A stretch of DNA of 36,185 nt from positions 1 to 36,185 of the forward strand of contig JBDHSU010000024.1 in assembly GCA_039808325.1 (NCBI GenBank), written 5' to 3'. The stretch is from JAFKKS01 sp039808325 (GTDB lineage Bacteria; Pseudomonadota; Alphaproteobacteria; Rhizobiales; Xanthobacteraceae). Below, piece after piece: positions 7,815 to 16,668 of this stretch; position 1 is the first letter of the stretch; each line of letters begins with the position of its first letter. The notes under the pieces are model-generated. The model was not told the origin of the DNA. It worked only from the letters and a program-made list of their open reading frames with translations, and made no database searches. The position numbers and the translations under genes are program-made.

Positions 7815-10800
7815 TCAGGCGGCGCTATCCAGCGTCGCCGCATTGCGCCACTTGCTCAGCAGTTCGTGCTCACGCCGTTGCGCCGCCTCGACCCGCGCGC
7901 GCTTGATGTGGCCGAAGCCGCGAATGGTCTCGGGAATGCGCGCGATTTCGATCGCGGCGGCGTGATTGGCGGACGTCAGCTTGGTGAGAAGCTCATCGAT
8001 GGTCGCGCCGTAGGCGTCGATCAGGCCGCGCTCCATGCGCCGCTCCTGCGTGTAGCCGAAGGGATCGAACGCGGTGCCGCGCAGGCCCTTGAACCGCGCG
8101 AGCAGACGAAACACGGAAACGATCCACGGCCCGAACGTCATCTTCCGCGGCACGCCGGTCGCGGGGTCGGGCCGCGCCAGAAGCGGCGGCGCCAGATGAT
8201 AGGTAAGCTTGAAGCCGCCGGCGAACTGCGCGTCGAGCCGCGCCTGAAAGCTCGTCGCCAGATGCAGCCGCGCCACCTCGTACTCGTCCTTGTAGGACAT
8301 CAAGGTGAACAGATTGCGGGCGACCGTTTCGGCGAGCCCGCTGCGGCCCTTCGCCTTTTCGCGCTCCGCCCGCTCCACGCGCCGCACGGTTTCGACGTAG
8401 CGCGACGCGTAGGCCGCGTCCTGGTAGTCGGTCAGGAACGCTTGCCGCCGCGCGACGAGCGTCTCGAGCGTCTCGGGCTGCGCCTCTCCCGCCGGCGTTT
8501 GCCTTCCCAGCAATGACTGCGCCCAGGCGGGATCGTGCGCCGCGCGCCGCCCCAGCGCGAAGGCGCGCTTGTTCGCGTCGACGGAGACGCCGTTGAGCGT
8601 GACGGCCTCCATCAGGGCCGCTTCGCTGATCGGCACCACGCCGTGCTGATACGCGAAGCCGAGCAGGAACATGTTGGCGGTCAGCGCATTGCCGAAGGCG
8701 GCGGTGGCGAACTGCGTGGCATTGACCGCAAAGACGGCGTCGCCGCTTGCAGCGTTTCCGAGCCGCCGAAGCATGAACTCCGGCGAAAGGTCCACCGACT
8801 GGTCGAGAACGAAGCTGCCGGGCGGCGCCACATGCGTGTTGGCGATGACCTTGGAGTGGCCCTTCTCGAGCGTCGAGATGAACTCGGGCGCAACGGCGGC
8901 GACGACATCGCAAGCGATGAGCGCGTCGGCGGCGCCGAGGCCGATGCGCGTCGAATGCAGCGCGTCGTCGCGCGCCGCGATGCGCACATGGCTTGCGACC
9001 GCGCCGTTCTTCTGCGCAAGGCCGAGTTGATCGAGAACCGAGACGGCGATACCGTCGATATGCGCCGCCTGCCCGAGGATCGCGCTGACGGTCACGACGC
9101 CGGTTCCGCCGACGCCGGTGATCAGAAGATTGTAGGCCTGCGTGATATCCGGCAGCTTCGGCGGCGGAAGATCGCCCCCGTCCACGCCTTGCGGCTCGAC
9201 CAGCGCGGGCTCGGCCGTTCGCGGCTTCGCGCCATGCACCGTGACGAAGCTCGGGCAGAAGCCCTTGAGGCAGGAGAAATCCTTGTTGCAGTTCGATTGA
9301 TCGATCTGCCGCTTGCGGCCCCACTCCGTATCGAGCGGGGCGACGGAAACGCAGTTCGATTGCGTCGAGCAATCGCCGCAGCCCTCGCACACCAGATCGT
9401 TGATGAAGACGCGCTTGTCCGGATCGGGAAAGGCGCCGCGCTTGCGGCGGCGGCGCTTCTCGGCCGCGCAGGTCTGATCGTAGATGATCGCCGTCACGCC
9501 GACGATCTCACGCAACTCGCGCTGCACGGCGTCGAGCTCGTCGCGGTGCCGGATTTCAATGCCCGGCGCCCACTGGGTTCCGGCGGCATACTTCCACGGC
9601 TCGTCGGTGACGACGACGATCTGGCGTACGCCTTCGGCGTGAACCTGACGGCTGATCATCGCGGGGTCGAGCGGACCGTCGTGCTGCTGGCCGCCGGTCA
9701 TCGCGACCGCGTCGTTAAACAGGATCTTGTAGGTGATGTTGACCTTGGCGGCGACGGCCGCGCGGATCGCCAGCAGGCCGGAGTGAAAGTAGGTGCCGTC
9801 GCCCAGGTTCTGGAAGATGTGATCGATGCCGGCGAAGGACGCCATTCCCGCCCAGTTGGCGCCCTCGCCCCCCATATGCGTGATGGTGCGCGTGCTGCGG
9901 TTCGGCTGCCGCCGGGCGAGCGCATGACAGCCGATGCCGGCCATGGCCCAGCTTCCGTCCGGCACCTTGGTCGATGTGTTGTGCGGGCAGCCGGAACAGA
10001 AAAACGGCGTGCGCGCGAGGTCGACGACATTGGCGCTCGAAGCCGCCGCGCCGATCTGCCGCAACCGATCGAGGCGCTCGCGCACGCCGTTGTCGTCGGC
10101 GAGGTCGCCGAGGCGCGCGGTGATGATCCTCGCCACGATCGACGCGGAAAGCTCGCCATGCTCCGGCACCAGCGGCGCGCCGTGCTCGTCCCGCTTGCCG
10201 ACGATGCAACGCGTCACGTCCGGCGCGCTGAAGAGAATGTCCTTGAGCTGGGCCTCGATCAGGCTCCGCTTTTCCTCGACGACGAGAATTTGCTCCGCCT
10301 CGCGGCAAAATGCGCTCACGCCCTGCGGCTCAAGCGGCCAGCTCATGCCGACTTTATAGACGGCGATGCCGAGCCGCGCCGCCGCCGCGTCGTCGAGGCC
10401 GAGTTCCTCCAAGGCCTGGCGAACGTCGAGATAGGCCTTGCCCGCCGTCACGATCCCGAGGCGCTTGCGCGGCGCCTGCAACGCGACGCGATCGAGGCCG
10501 TTCGCGCGCGCAAAGGCCTGCACCGCCGGCAGCTTGAATTGCAGCAACCGCGCTTCCTGCGCCAGCGGCAAGTCGGGGTCGCGAATATTGAGCCCGCCCT
10601 TGGGCAGCGCGAACGACGGCAGGCGAATTTGCAACCGGTCGGGATCGAGCGTGACGGTGGCGCCGCTTTCGACGATGTCGCCGGTCGCCTTGAAGCCGAC
10701 CCAGCAGCCGGAGAAGCGCGACATGGCGAAGCCGATCAGGCCGAAATCGAGATATTCCTGCACGCTCGCGGGGCAAAGAATGGGAATGGCCGCCGCGACG

Positions 10801-11288
10801 AGCGCCTGCTCGCTCTGATGCGGTATGGTCGAGGAGCGGCAACCGTGATCGTCGCCGGCGAGCAGCAGCACGCCGCCGTGTTGCGCGCTGCCCGCGAGAT
10901 TGCCGTGCTTGAAGGCATCGCCGCAGCGATCGACGCCCGGCCCCTTGCCGTACCAGATGGCGAAGACGCCGTCGTGCTTCGGGGCGGGCCAGAGTCCGAC
11001 CTGCTGCGTCCCCCAGACCGCCGTCGCCGCCAGCTCCTCATTGACGCCGGGCTGGAACTTGACGTCGGCCGCCTTGAGAAAATGTCCGGCGCCGAGCAGC
11101 GCCGCGTCGTAGCCGCCGAGCGGCGAACCGCGGTAACCGGAGATGTAACCGGCCGTGTTGAGGCCGGCGGCGCGATCGCGCTGCCGCTGCATCAGCGGAA
11201 GGCGCACCAGCGCCTGCAGCCCCGTCAGAAACACGCGGCCCGACTGCGCCGTATATCGCTCGTCCAATCTGCGTACGGCCTTACCCAT
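7815..11288 (-). CDS. fused indolepyruvate ferredoxin oxidoreductase family protein (IOR-type)
   Basis: An 1157-residue single-chain 2-oxoacid:acceptor oxidoreductase that decarboxylates aryl- or alkyl-pyruvates to acyl-CoA, passing electrons to ferredoxin or a similar carrier. Domains in order are: an N-terminal pyrimidine-binding, IorA-like part with YRGSPLGGYD; a thiamine-diphosphate site near 490-540 (NLGDGT followed about 26 residues later by Asn-Asp); a Cys cluster from residue 634 (CEGCGDC, then CNKDFSCLKGFC) for iron-sulfur clusters; an IorB/gamma-type domain from about 720 (GVGGTGVVT); and a long C-terminal domain typical of the proteobacterial fused forms. Archaeal IOR has separate A and B subunits, so this is the fused proteobacterial architecture. 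It is the first gene of the six-gene operon, and a palindrome lies about 70 bp upstream. Aromatic versus branched-chain preference cannot be read. Confidence 0.92.
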   Translation of the reverse strand: MGKAVRRLDERYTAQSGRVFLTGLQALVRLPLMQRQRDRAAGLNTAGYISGYRGSPLGGYDAALLGAGHFLKAADVKFQPGVNEELAATAVWGTQQVGLWPAPKHDGVFAIWYGKGPGVDRCGDAFKHGNLAGSAQHGGVLLLAGDDHGCRSSTIPHQSEQALVAAAIPILCPASVQEYLDFGLIGFAMSRFSGCWVGFKATGDIVESGATVTLDPDRLQIRLPSFALPKGGLNIRDPDLPLAQEARLLQFKLPAVQAFARANGLDRVALQAPRKRLGIVTAGKAYLDVRQALEELGLDDAAAARLGIAVYKVGMSWPLEPQGVSAFCREAEQILVVEEKRSLIEAQLKDILFSAPDVTRCIVGKRDEHGAPLVPEHGELSASIVARIITARLGDLADDNGVRERLDRLRQIGAAASSANVVDLARTPFFCSGCPHNTSTKVPDGSWAMAGIGCHALARRQPNRSTRTITHMGGEGANWAGMASFAGIDHIFQNLGDGTYFHSGLLAIRAAVAAKVNITYKILFNDAVAMTGGQQHDGPLDPAMISRQVHAEGVRQIVVVTDEPWKYAAGTQWAPGIEIRHRDELDAVQRELREIVGVTAIIYDQTCAAEKRRRRKRGAFPDPDKRVFINDLVCEGCGDCSTQSNCVSVAPLDTEWGRKRQIDQSNCNKDFSCLKGFCPSFVTVHGAKPRTAEPALVEPQGVDGGDLPPPKLPDITQAYNLLITGVGGTGVVTVSAILGQAAHIDGIAVSVLDQLGLAQKNGAVASHVRIAARDDALHSTRIGLGAADALIACDVVAAVAPEFISTLEKGHSKVIANTHVAPPGSFVLDQSVDLSPEFMLRRLGNAASGDAVFAVNATQFATAAFGNALTANMFLLGFAYQHGVVPISEAALMEAVTLNGVSVDANKRAFALGRRAAHDPAWAQSLLGRQTPAGEAQPETLETLVARRQAFLTDYQDAAYASRYVETVRRVERAEREKAKGRSGLAETVARNLFTLMSYKDEYEVARLHLATSFQARLDAQFAGGFKLTYHLAPPLLARPDPATGVPRKMTFGPWIVSVFRLLARFKGLRGTAFDPFGYTQERRMERGLIDAYGATIDELLTKLTSANHAAAIEIARIPETIRGFGHIKRARVEAAQRREHELLSKWRNAATLDSAA

Positions 11289-11356
11289 CTGGGCGCCTTG
11301 TCGATGCGAACACGATGCCCGCGATTGACGATTGGAGTCATTTCGATAAACTAATC

Positions 11357-11390
11357 ATGCGCAATGCGCACAAGTTAGTCTCTATGCGCA
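11357..11390 (-). promoter_or_regulatory. putative operator: triple ATGCGCA array upstream of the IOR operon
   Basis: Three exact copies of ATGCGCA start at 11357, 11364 and 11384 on the plus strand: two in direct tandem and one 20 bp further on. The first two overlap a near-palindrome, TGCGC-AAT-GCGCA at 11358-11370, that lies 69 bp upstream of the IOR start codon. A perfect TTGACA (minus strand, 11415-11420) could be a -35 box just upstream, though the -10 position is poor. This looks like a repressor or activator site near the operon promoter. The binding protein is not encoded in the window. Confidence 0.5.
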
Positions 11391-11461
11391 CAGGCGACCA
11401 TGCGACGAGAGCGATGTCAAGTGTGGTTCGGATGCTGGAGATTTCGCCGGGGCGACGCCGG

Positions 11462-12247
11462 TCATTTCCGCTGGCGCGCGAACGGCAGCGTGCTCGAAAG
11501 ACCGCCGTCGACGGCGATCGCCTGCCCGTTGACATACGACGCCTCGTCGCTCGCCAGGAACAGGGCGACGGCGGCCACCTCTTGCGCGGCGCCGGCACGA
11601 TGAAGCGGGTTGAGCTGCCCGATCCTCCCCTCCGTTCCGCGCGCCCGCGCGGCGTCGAAAAGTTTCCGCGTCATTCCGGTTTCGATCAGGCCCGGACAAA
11701 CCGCATTGACGCGCACGCCGCTTCCATCGAGCGCGTTGGCCGCGGTCTGCACCAGACTGATGACGCCGGCCTTGCTGGCGCTGTAAGGGGCACTGCTCGC
11801 GTTCGCGCGCAATCCGGCCACCGACGCCGTGCAGACGATCGAACCGCGCCCCTGCGCGGCCATGAGCGGCGCGCCGTGCTTGATCGCCAGGAACGGGCTG
11901 AGCAGATTGACGCGAAGCGTGCGCTCCCATTGCTCGACGGTCTGCTCCAGAAACGGCGTCGCGCCCCCTCCGATACCGGCATTCGCGAAGATCACATCCA
12001 CGCCGCCCCATGCGCCGCTCGCGGCGTCGATCACCGCGGCAACCGCCGCCTCGTCGCTCACATCGGCGGCGCGCGCCAGAACCTCGCCCTGCGGGCGCAG
12101 CGCCGCGACGACCTCGTCGAGCTTTTGCGCGTCCAGGTCGACGGCGAGAACCGCGGCGCCTTCGGCGACAAAAGCATGCACGCTGGCGCGGCCGATGCCG
12201 CTTGCCGCGCCGGTGACGATCGCTCGCTTGCCTTCCAAACGCTTCAT
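11462..12247 (-). CDS. SDR family oxidoreductase
   Basis: A 261-residue classical SDR. TGAASGIG at 12-19 is the coenzyme loop and D37 at the end of strand 2 favours NAD(H). ANAG at 88-91 replaces the usual NNAG. The catalytic Ser is near 142, and YSASK at 155-159 carries Tyr and Lys. The C-terminal VNGQAIAVDGGL segment is typical of FabG/3-hydroxyacyl or sugar-alcohol dehydrogenases. The open frame extends 66 codons further upstream with low-complexity Arg-rich sequence; I chose the ATG at 12245-12247 because AGAGG precedes it and the conserved SDR N-terminus starts there. The gene is divergent from the PotABCD-like importer and is separated from the IOR gene by 173 bp that contains the operator-like repeat. 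The substrate is unknown. Confidence 0.9.
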   Translation of the reverse strand: MKRLEGKRAIVTGAASGIGRASVHAFVAEGAAVLAVDLDAQKLDEVVAALRPQGEVLARAADVSDEAAVAAVIDAASGAWGGVDVIFANAGIGGGATPFLEQTVEQWERTLRVNLLSPFLAIKHGAPLMAAQGRGSIVCTASVAGLRANASSAPYSASKAGVISLVQTAANALDGSGVRVNAVCPGLIETGMTRKLFDAARARGTEGRIGQLNPLHRAGAAQEVAAVALFLASDEASYVNGQAIAVDGGLSSTLPFARQRK

Positions 12248-12308
12248 GGCCTGACCTCTCGCATTGATGCCGCGGCGACGGCGGCGCGACGAATGCCGGA
12301 TGCGGATC

Positions 12309-12323
12309 GTGCGCTTTGCGCAC
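12309..12323. promoter_or_regulatory. putative operator: perfect GTGCGC-TTT-GCGCAC palindrome
   Basis: A perfect 6-bp-arm inverted repeat with a 3-nt centre lies in the 257-bp divergent region between the SDR gene (62 bp from its start) and the PotA-like gene (182 bp from its start). On the minus strand it reads GTGCGCAAAGCGCAC, and the site before the IOR gene reads GTGCGCATTGCGCAT, so 12 of 15 positions agree. The distances to the minus-strand start codons are also similar (about 62 and 69 bp). I infer a shared regulator-binding site; the regulator family is not known. Confidence 0.5.
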
Positions 12324-12504
12324 ATCCCGCCGCGGCGAACCGGCGCCGTCCTAAAACGCCGGCGCGCTTTCGTCCACGACGGCGTGTCGCAGCCGCCGCC
12401 ACGCAATTGCACGCAGGGGTCGCTTGCCTCCCGCCCATGGCTCATAGGACGATCGCGTCCGGAGCGGCGGCACGCCCGCGCTATCGCTCAGGATCGCGTC
12501 GAAC

Positions 12505-13623
12505 ATGACGGATGCGCAACCGCAAGACCTGAAGCTCGAGGACGTCAGCCGCAGCTTCGGCCCGGTGGTGGCGCTGGAACGCACGACGCTCACGATCGCC
12601 GCGGGAGAACTGCTCTCGCTGCTCGGGCCGTCGGGCTGCGGCAAGACCACGACCTTGCGCATCGTCGCCGGCTTCGAAACGCCCGATACGGGCCGCATCC
12701 TCGTCGGCGGGCGCGACATCACCGGGCTTTCGCCCAATCACCGTCGCCTCGGCATGGTGTTTCAGGATTACAGCCTGTTCCCGCATATGACGATCGGCCA
12801 GAACGTCAGCTTCGGGCTGCGCATGGCGAAACTGCCGCGCGCCGACATCACCGAACGCACGAGGCGCATTCTCGATCTCGTGCGGCTCCCCGGCTTCGAC
12901 GACCGCTTCCCGCATCAACTCTCCGGCGGGCAGCAGCAGCGGGTGGCTCTGGCGCGCTCCCTCGTCACCAATCCGTCGATCCTCCTGCTCGACGAGCCGC
13001 TCGGCGCGCTCGACAAGAACTTGCGCGAGAGCATGCAGTTCGAGCTGCGGCGCATTCAGCAGTCGCTCGGAATCACGACGGTGATGGTGACGCACGATCA
13101 GGAGGAAGCGCTCACGCTCAGCGACCGCATCGCCGTGATGGATCGCGGCCGCATCCTCCAGGTCGGAACCCCGACCGAGGTCTACGACCGCCCGCGCACG
13201 CGCTTCGTTTCGGAATTCCTCGGTACGGCGAACCTCTTCGTCGGCCGCATGGCGGGAGGCTCGGGCGCGGCGCCGGTCGCCTTGGCGCAGCGCGAGGGCA
13301 GCGAGAGCCAAATTCAGATTGCCGTGCCCGAGCGCGACCGCCGCAACGAAGGCGACGCGGTGATGATCGCCGTGCGCCCCGAGAAGATGCACCTGACCCG
13401 CAGCCGCAACGGCGCCGACAACGCTTTCGAGGCTCAGGTGATGGGCCACGTGTTTCGCGGCACGCACCGGGCCTACCAAGTCAGCCTGCCGGACGGGCGC
13501 GGCGAGGTCATCGTCTACCAGCAGGCGGTCAGCGACGGCGACGAGCCGGTATTGGCGGTGGGGCGACGCGCATGGGTTTCCTGGTCTGCCAACGATTCCA
13601 TCGTCGTCGACCCGGAGGCATGA
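12505..13623 (+). CDS. ABC transporter ATP-binding protein (PotA/spermidine-putrescine type)
   Basis: The 372-residue ATPase subunit of a type I ABC importer, working as a dimer on the cytosolic face. Walker A GPSGCGKT is at 41-48, the Q-loop Gln near 87, signature LSGGQ at 139-143, Walker B LLLDEP at about 160-165 and the switch His near 197. The C-terminal 130 residues form the TOBE-type regulatory domain seen in PotA, FbpC and MalK proteins. It is the first gene of the importer operon: the binding-protein gene follows after 78 bp and then two permease genes. The ATG is preceded by AGGA at about 10 nt. The PotA label is by subfamily likeness and by the order ATPase, binding protein, permease, permease; polyamine specificity is not shown. 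Confidence 0.92.
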   Translation: MTDAQPQDLKLEDVSRSFGPVVALERTTLTIAAGELLSLLGPSGCGKTTTLRIVAGFETPDTGRILVGGRDITGLSPNHRRLGMVFQDYSLFPHMTIGQNVSFGLRMAKLPRADITERTRRILDLVRLPGFDDRFPHQLSGGQQQRVALARSLVTNPSILLLDEPLGALDKNLRESMQFELRRIQQSLGITTVMVTHDQEEALTLSDRIAVMDRGRILQVGTPTEVYDRPRTRFVSEFLGTANLFVGRMAGGSGAAPVALAQREGSESQIQIAVPERDRRNEGDAVMIAVRPEKMHLTRSRNGADNAFEAQVMGHVFRGTHRAYQVSLPDGRGEVIVYQQAVSDGDEPVLAVGRRAWVSWSANDSIVVDPEA

Positions 13624-13701
13624 GCCAACGGCGAACAAGGAGGGCGTGAGCCGGAGGCGGAAGGCAGCAAAGCGAGATTCATTCAGAGGGAGAACACTGC
13701 G

Positions 13702-14757
13702 ATGATCAAATTTCCACGCCGGGATTTTCTCAAAGCGAGCGGCGCCGTCGGCGCCGCCGGACTACTGTCGGCATTTCCGAACGGCGCGTTCGCGCAGAAC
13801 AAGCCGGATCGCATCACCGTGACCAGCTACGGCGGCGTGTGGGAAACCGCGATCCGCGACTACTTCGTTGCCGATTTCAAGAAGCGCACCGGCGTCGACG
13901 CCGATGTGCAGCTCGGCAACCCGAACCAATGGATCAGCCAGGTCAAGGCGAGCCCGAACAAGCCTCCGCTCGACGCCGTCGTCGCCACGGCCGAGCTGAT
14001 CATCGAAGCGGGCCGCGCCGGCCTCGTGGACAAGATCGACGGGGCGAAGCTCTCCAACCTGAAAGACGTCGACAAGCGCTTCGTCGATATCTGCGAAGGC
14101 TGGGGCGTCTGCTTCGACTACGGCGCCGGCGGCTTCGGCTTCCACAAGGGCCGCGTCAAGAACCCGCCCAAGTCGTTCGTCGAGTTCGTCGACCGCACCG
14201 CCAAGGGCGAATGGACCGCCTCGATGATGACGCCGAACTGGAATCCGGCGACGATCTTCGTCATCTGGGCGCTCAACGACGTCTATGGCGGAAAGCTCGA
14301 CGACATCTCGCCGGCGCTGGACGCGATCAAGCGCATGAAGAAGAACTGCATCTTCTGGGGCAGCGTCACCGACTTCCTCACCCATCTCAGCAGCGGCGAG
14401 GCCGATATCGGCATCTATCCCGACGGCCGCGTCTGGGCCTACTACGACACCGGCGCGCACTGGATCGATTTCATCAATCCGTCGGAGGGCGGCGCGATGA
14501 TTCCGGTCGCCATCATGAAGCCGAAGAACGCGCCGGACATCGCCTGGGAATATATCAACTCGATGCTCGCCGTGGAGCCGCAGGCCAAGTTCGCGGAAAA
14601 GATGAATTACGGCGTCACCAACAACAAGGTCGTCTACTCCGACAAGGTGAAGCCGCGCATCACGCCCTGGGAAAAGACACGATTCCCGCCGATCGCCGAA
14701 ATCGGCCCGCACTTGAGCAACTGGATCGAACGCTGGAACAAGGAGATCGGCGTTTGA
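13702..14757 (+). CDS. ABC transporter periplasmic substrate-binding protein (PotD-like), Tat signal
   Basis: A 351-residue extracellular solute-binding protein that captures the ligand in the periplasm and delivers it to the permeases encoded next. The N-terminus carries a twin-arginine export signal (RRDFLKAS at 6-13, then a hydrophobic stretch and a probable cleavage after AFAQ), so it may be exported folded by Tat. The mature start ITVTSYGGVWE is typical of PotD/Fe3+-type family 1 and 8 binding proteins. Strong GAGGGAGA precedes the ATG. The ligand is unknown: polyamine, 4-aminobutyrate-like or opine-like compounds are all seen in this family. Its operon position between ATPase and permeases is normal. 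Confidence 0.9.
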   Translation: MIKFPRRDFLKASGAVGAAGLLSAFPNGAFAQNKPDRITVTSYGGVWETAIRDYFVADFKKRTGVDADVQLGNPNQWISQVKASPNKPPLDAVVATAELIIEAGRAGLVDKIDGAKLSNLKDVDKRFVDICEGWGVCFDYGAGGFGFHKGRVKNPPKSFVEFVDRTAKGEWTASMMTPNWNPATIFVIWALNDVYGGKLDDISPALDAIKRMKKNCIFWGSVTDFLTHLSSGEADIGIYPDGRVWAYYDTGAHWIDFINPSEGGAMIPVAIMKPKNAPDIAWEYINSMLAVEPQAKFAEKMNYGVTNNKVVYSDKVKPRITPWEKTRFPPIAEIGPHLSNWIERWNKEIGV

Positions 14758-14773
14758 CGCCCAGCGCTCGAGC

Positions 14774-15670
14774 ATGAGCACCGCGTCGACGGCGTCGGCG
14801 CCGGCCGCAACCACGGCCGGCACGACGAACCGCAGCCGCTTGCGGGCGCTATCGGCACAGGCATGGCTGGTCGCGCCCGCGCTCATTTTTCTTTTTATCT
14901 TCTTCGTGCTGCCGCTGGTCGACAACGGCCAGCGCAGCTTCGTCGTCGGCGACAACGGCTGGTCGCTCGCGAACTACAACAAGCTGTTCTTCGATCGCTA
15001 CTATCTCGGCGTGCTCGGGCAGACGATCGGCCTCAGCGTCGTCGTCTCCGTGATCTGTCTCATCCTTGGCTATCCGCTCGCCTACTACCTTGTCCGCCAT
15101 GCCGGGCGCTGGCGCAGCCTGGTCATCTTCCTGCTCGTCGCGCCCCTGCTCACCTCGATCATCATGCGGACCTTCGGATGGCGCGTGATCTTCGCGCGGC
15201 GCGGCATGCTCAACAATTTCCTTATCGAGACCGGGCTGATCGACACCCCGATTCATTTTCTCAACGGCCCGATCTCGGTGATCGTCGGCCTCGTGCACGT
15301 CCTCGTGCCGTTCATGGTGCTTTCCATCGCCTCGGTCCTGCAGGGGATCAATCCGCGGCTCGAGGAATCGGCGCAGATCCTCGGCGCCGGACGCACCCGC
15401 ACCTTTCTCCTGGTCACGCTGCCGCTGAGCCTGGACGGCATCGGCACCGGCACGATTCTCGTCTTCATGCTCACCTGCGGCAGCTTCGTCACGCTGCTGC
15501 TGCTCGGCGGCGGCTCCATCCACACGCTGCCGCTCCTGATCTACCAGCAGTTCAACACCACGCGCGATCTCAGCCTCGCTTCCGCGATGAGCAATGTCAT
15601 GCTGGTGATCGCGCTGATGTGCCTCTACATCCAGCTTCGCTTCATCCGGCGCAGGGGCGTGAAGGGATGA
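14774..15670 (+). CDS. ABC transporter permease (PotB-like)
   Basis: A 298-residue inner-membrane permease. After a cytoplasmic lead of about 30 residues there is a strongly hydrophobic first helix (ALIFLFIFFVLPLV), and about six transmembrane segments can be followed. The EAA loop that docks on the ATPase is EESAQILGAGRTRTF, with the conserved Gly, followed by LPLSLDGI. It starts 16 bp after the binding-protein gene with a weak ribosome site and ends in an ATGA overlap (15667-15670) with the second permease gene, implying translational coupling. Confidence 0.9.
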   Translation: MSTASTASAPAATTAGTTNRSRLRALSAQAWLVAPALIFLFIFFVLPLVDNGQRSFVVGDNGWSLANYNKLFFDRYYLGVLGQTIGLSVVVSVICLILGYPLAYYLVRHAGRWRSLVIFLLVAPLLTSIIMRTFGWRVIFARRGMLNNFLIETGLIDTPIHFLNGPISVIVGLVHVLVPFMVLSIASVLQGINPRLEESAQILGAGRTRTFLLVTLPLSLDGIGTGTILVFMLTCGSFVTLLLLGGGSIHTLPLLIYQQFNTTRDLSLASAMSNVMLVIALMCLYIQLRFIRRRGVKG

Positions 15671-16470
15671 TGCGCGCGTTCAAATCCATGCCGCTTCTGG
15701 GGCTGCATCTTTATGTCGTGGCGTTCTTTGCCTTCATGCTGCTGCCGATCGTCGTGGTGGTTCTCGTCGGCTTCTCGTCCACCGACTACATCGTCTTTCC
15801 GATCGAGGGCTTCTCGCTGAAGTGGTTCTGGCGCGTCTACGAATACAAGCCGTTCCTTCAGTCGTTCATCGTGACGTTCGAGGTCGCCATCGTTTCCACG
15901 ATCCTTGCCATCGTCCTCGGCGTCCCGGCGGCGATCGGGCTCGCCCGCTCCGATCATCCGGCGGCGTCGGTGGTGATGACGATGCTGCTCTCGCCCCTGT
16001 CGATGCCGGCGATCATTCTCGGATTCGCGCTGCTCTTTTATCTCTCGATGCTCGGCTTCGGCGTGTCGCTTCTCTCGCTCATCATCGCGCATACGGTGGT
16101 CGCGATCCCCTATATCGTGCGCACCGTCGCCGCCGTCTATCGCAGCCTGGCGCCGAGCCTGGAGGAGGCCGCGCTGATCCTCGGCGCCTCGCGCTGGCAG
16201 ACCTTCCGGCACGTCACGCTGCCGCTGATCACGCCAGGCATCTCCGCCGGCGCGCTGTTCGCCATGCTGCTGTCGATCGACAATCTGCCGCTTTCCTATT
16301 TCTTCGGAAGCCCGGGCACGAGCACGCTCCCGGTCGTGATGCTGAGCTACCTCGAGAACCAGTTCGACCCGGCCATCGCCGCGGTCAGCACGCTGCAACT
16401 TGCCGTCGCCGTGATCATCCTGGTCGTCATCGAGCGCATTTACGGGCTGCGGGGCCTGTCGGCGGCTTAG
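15667..16470 (+). CDS. ABC transporter permease (PotC-like)
   Basis: The 267-residue second permease of the importer, pairing with the preceding one to form the membrane channel. The hydrophobic N-terminal helix (YVVAFFAFMLLPIVVVVLVG) follows a short basic lead, and the EAA loop is EEAALILGASRWQTF with LPLITPG after it. Two Met codons stand in tandem at 15667 and 15670; the first overlaps the previous stop codon, and either may serve as the start. It is the last gene of the operon; the next gene is 263 bp away. Confidence 0.9.
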   Translation: MMRAFKSMPLLGLHLYVVAFFAFMLLPIVVVVLVGFSSTDYIVFPIEGFSLKWFWRVYEYKPFLQSFIVTFEVAIVSTILAIVLGVPAAIGLARSDHPAASVVMTMLLSPLSMPAIILGFALLFYLSMLGFGVSLLSLIIAHTVVAIPYIVRTVAAVYRSLAPSLEEAALILGASRWQTFRHVTLPLITPGISAGALFAMLLSIDNLPLSYFFGSPGTSTLPVVMLSYLENQFDPAIAAVSTLQLAVAVIILVVIERIYGLRGLSAA

Positions 16471-16484
16471 GGTCCGATCCAACG

Positions 16485-16511
16485 CGGCCGACGTGCCTGT
16501 CTTATCGGCCG
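16485..16511. terminator. weak inverted repeat after the PotABCD-like operon
   Basis: A 7-bp stem (CGGCCGA at 16485-16491 and TCGGCCG at 16505-16511) lies 15 bp after the last permease gene. The 13-nt loop is large and no T-run follows, so it is at best a weak or factor-assisted terminator. Confidence 0.25.
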
Positions 16512-16668
16512 GGAATGGCGCAACACGGCGCGGACCGCCGAATCGTCGGATCGACACAACCGAGCGGGGAAACGCCGGGAGATGCACCACGTCCCCGCCG
16601 CGCGCGCGTCTTGGTCGCATCCTTGCGTCTTGCCTCCCGGCTGCTCCTCATCCTAAAGTGGGGACAAA

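Noticed and set aside
11338..12445. Longer N-terminus of the SDR gene at 11462-12247 and other frames over it
   Set aside because: The extra 66 codons are Arg-rich and carry no ribosome site; the SDR fold begins at the ATG of 12247.
14863..15666. Frame extension joining the PotB-like region to the PotC-like permease
   Set aside because: It is the shifted frame of the first permease; its Arg- and His-rich translation has no membrane helices, while the real frame has them.
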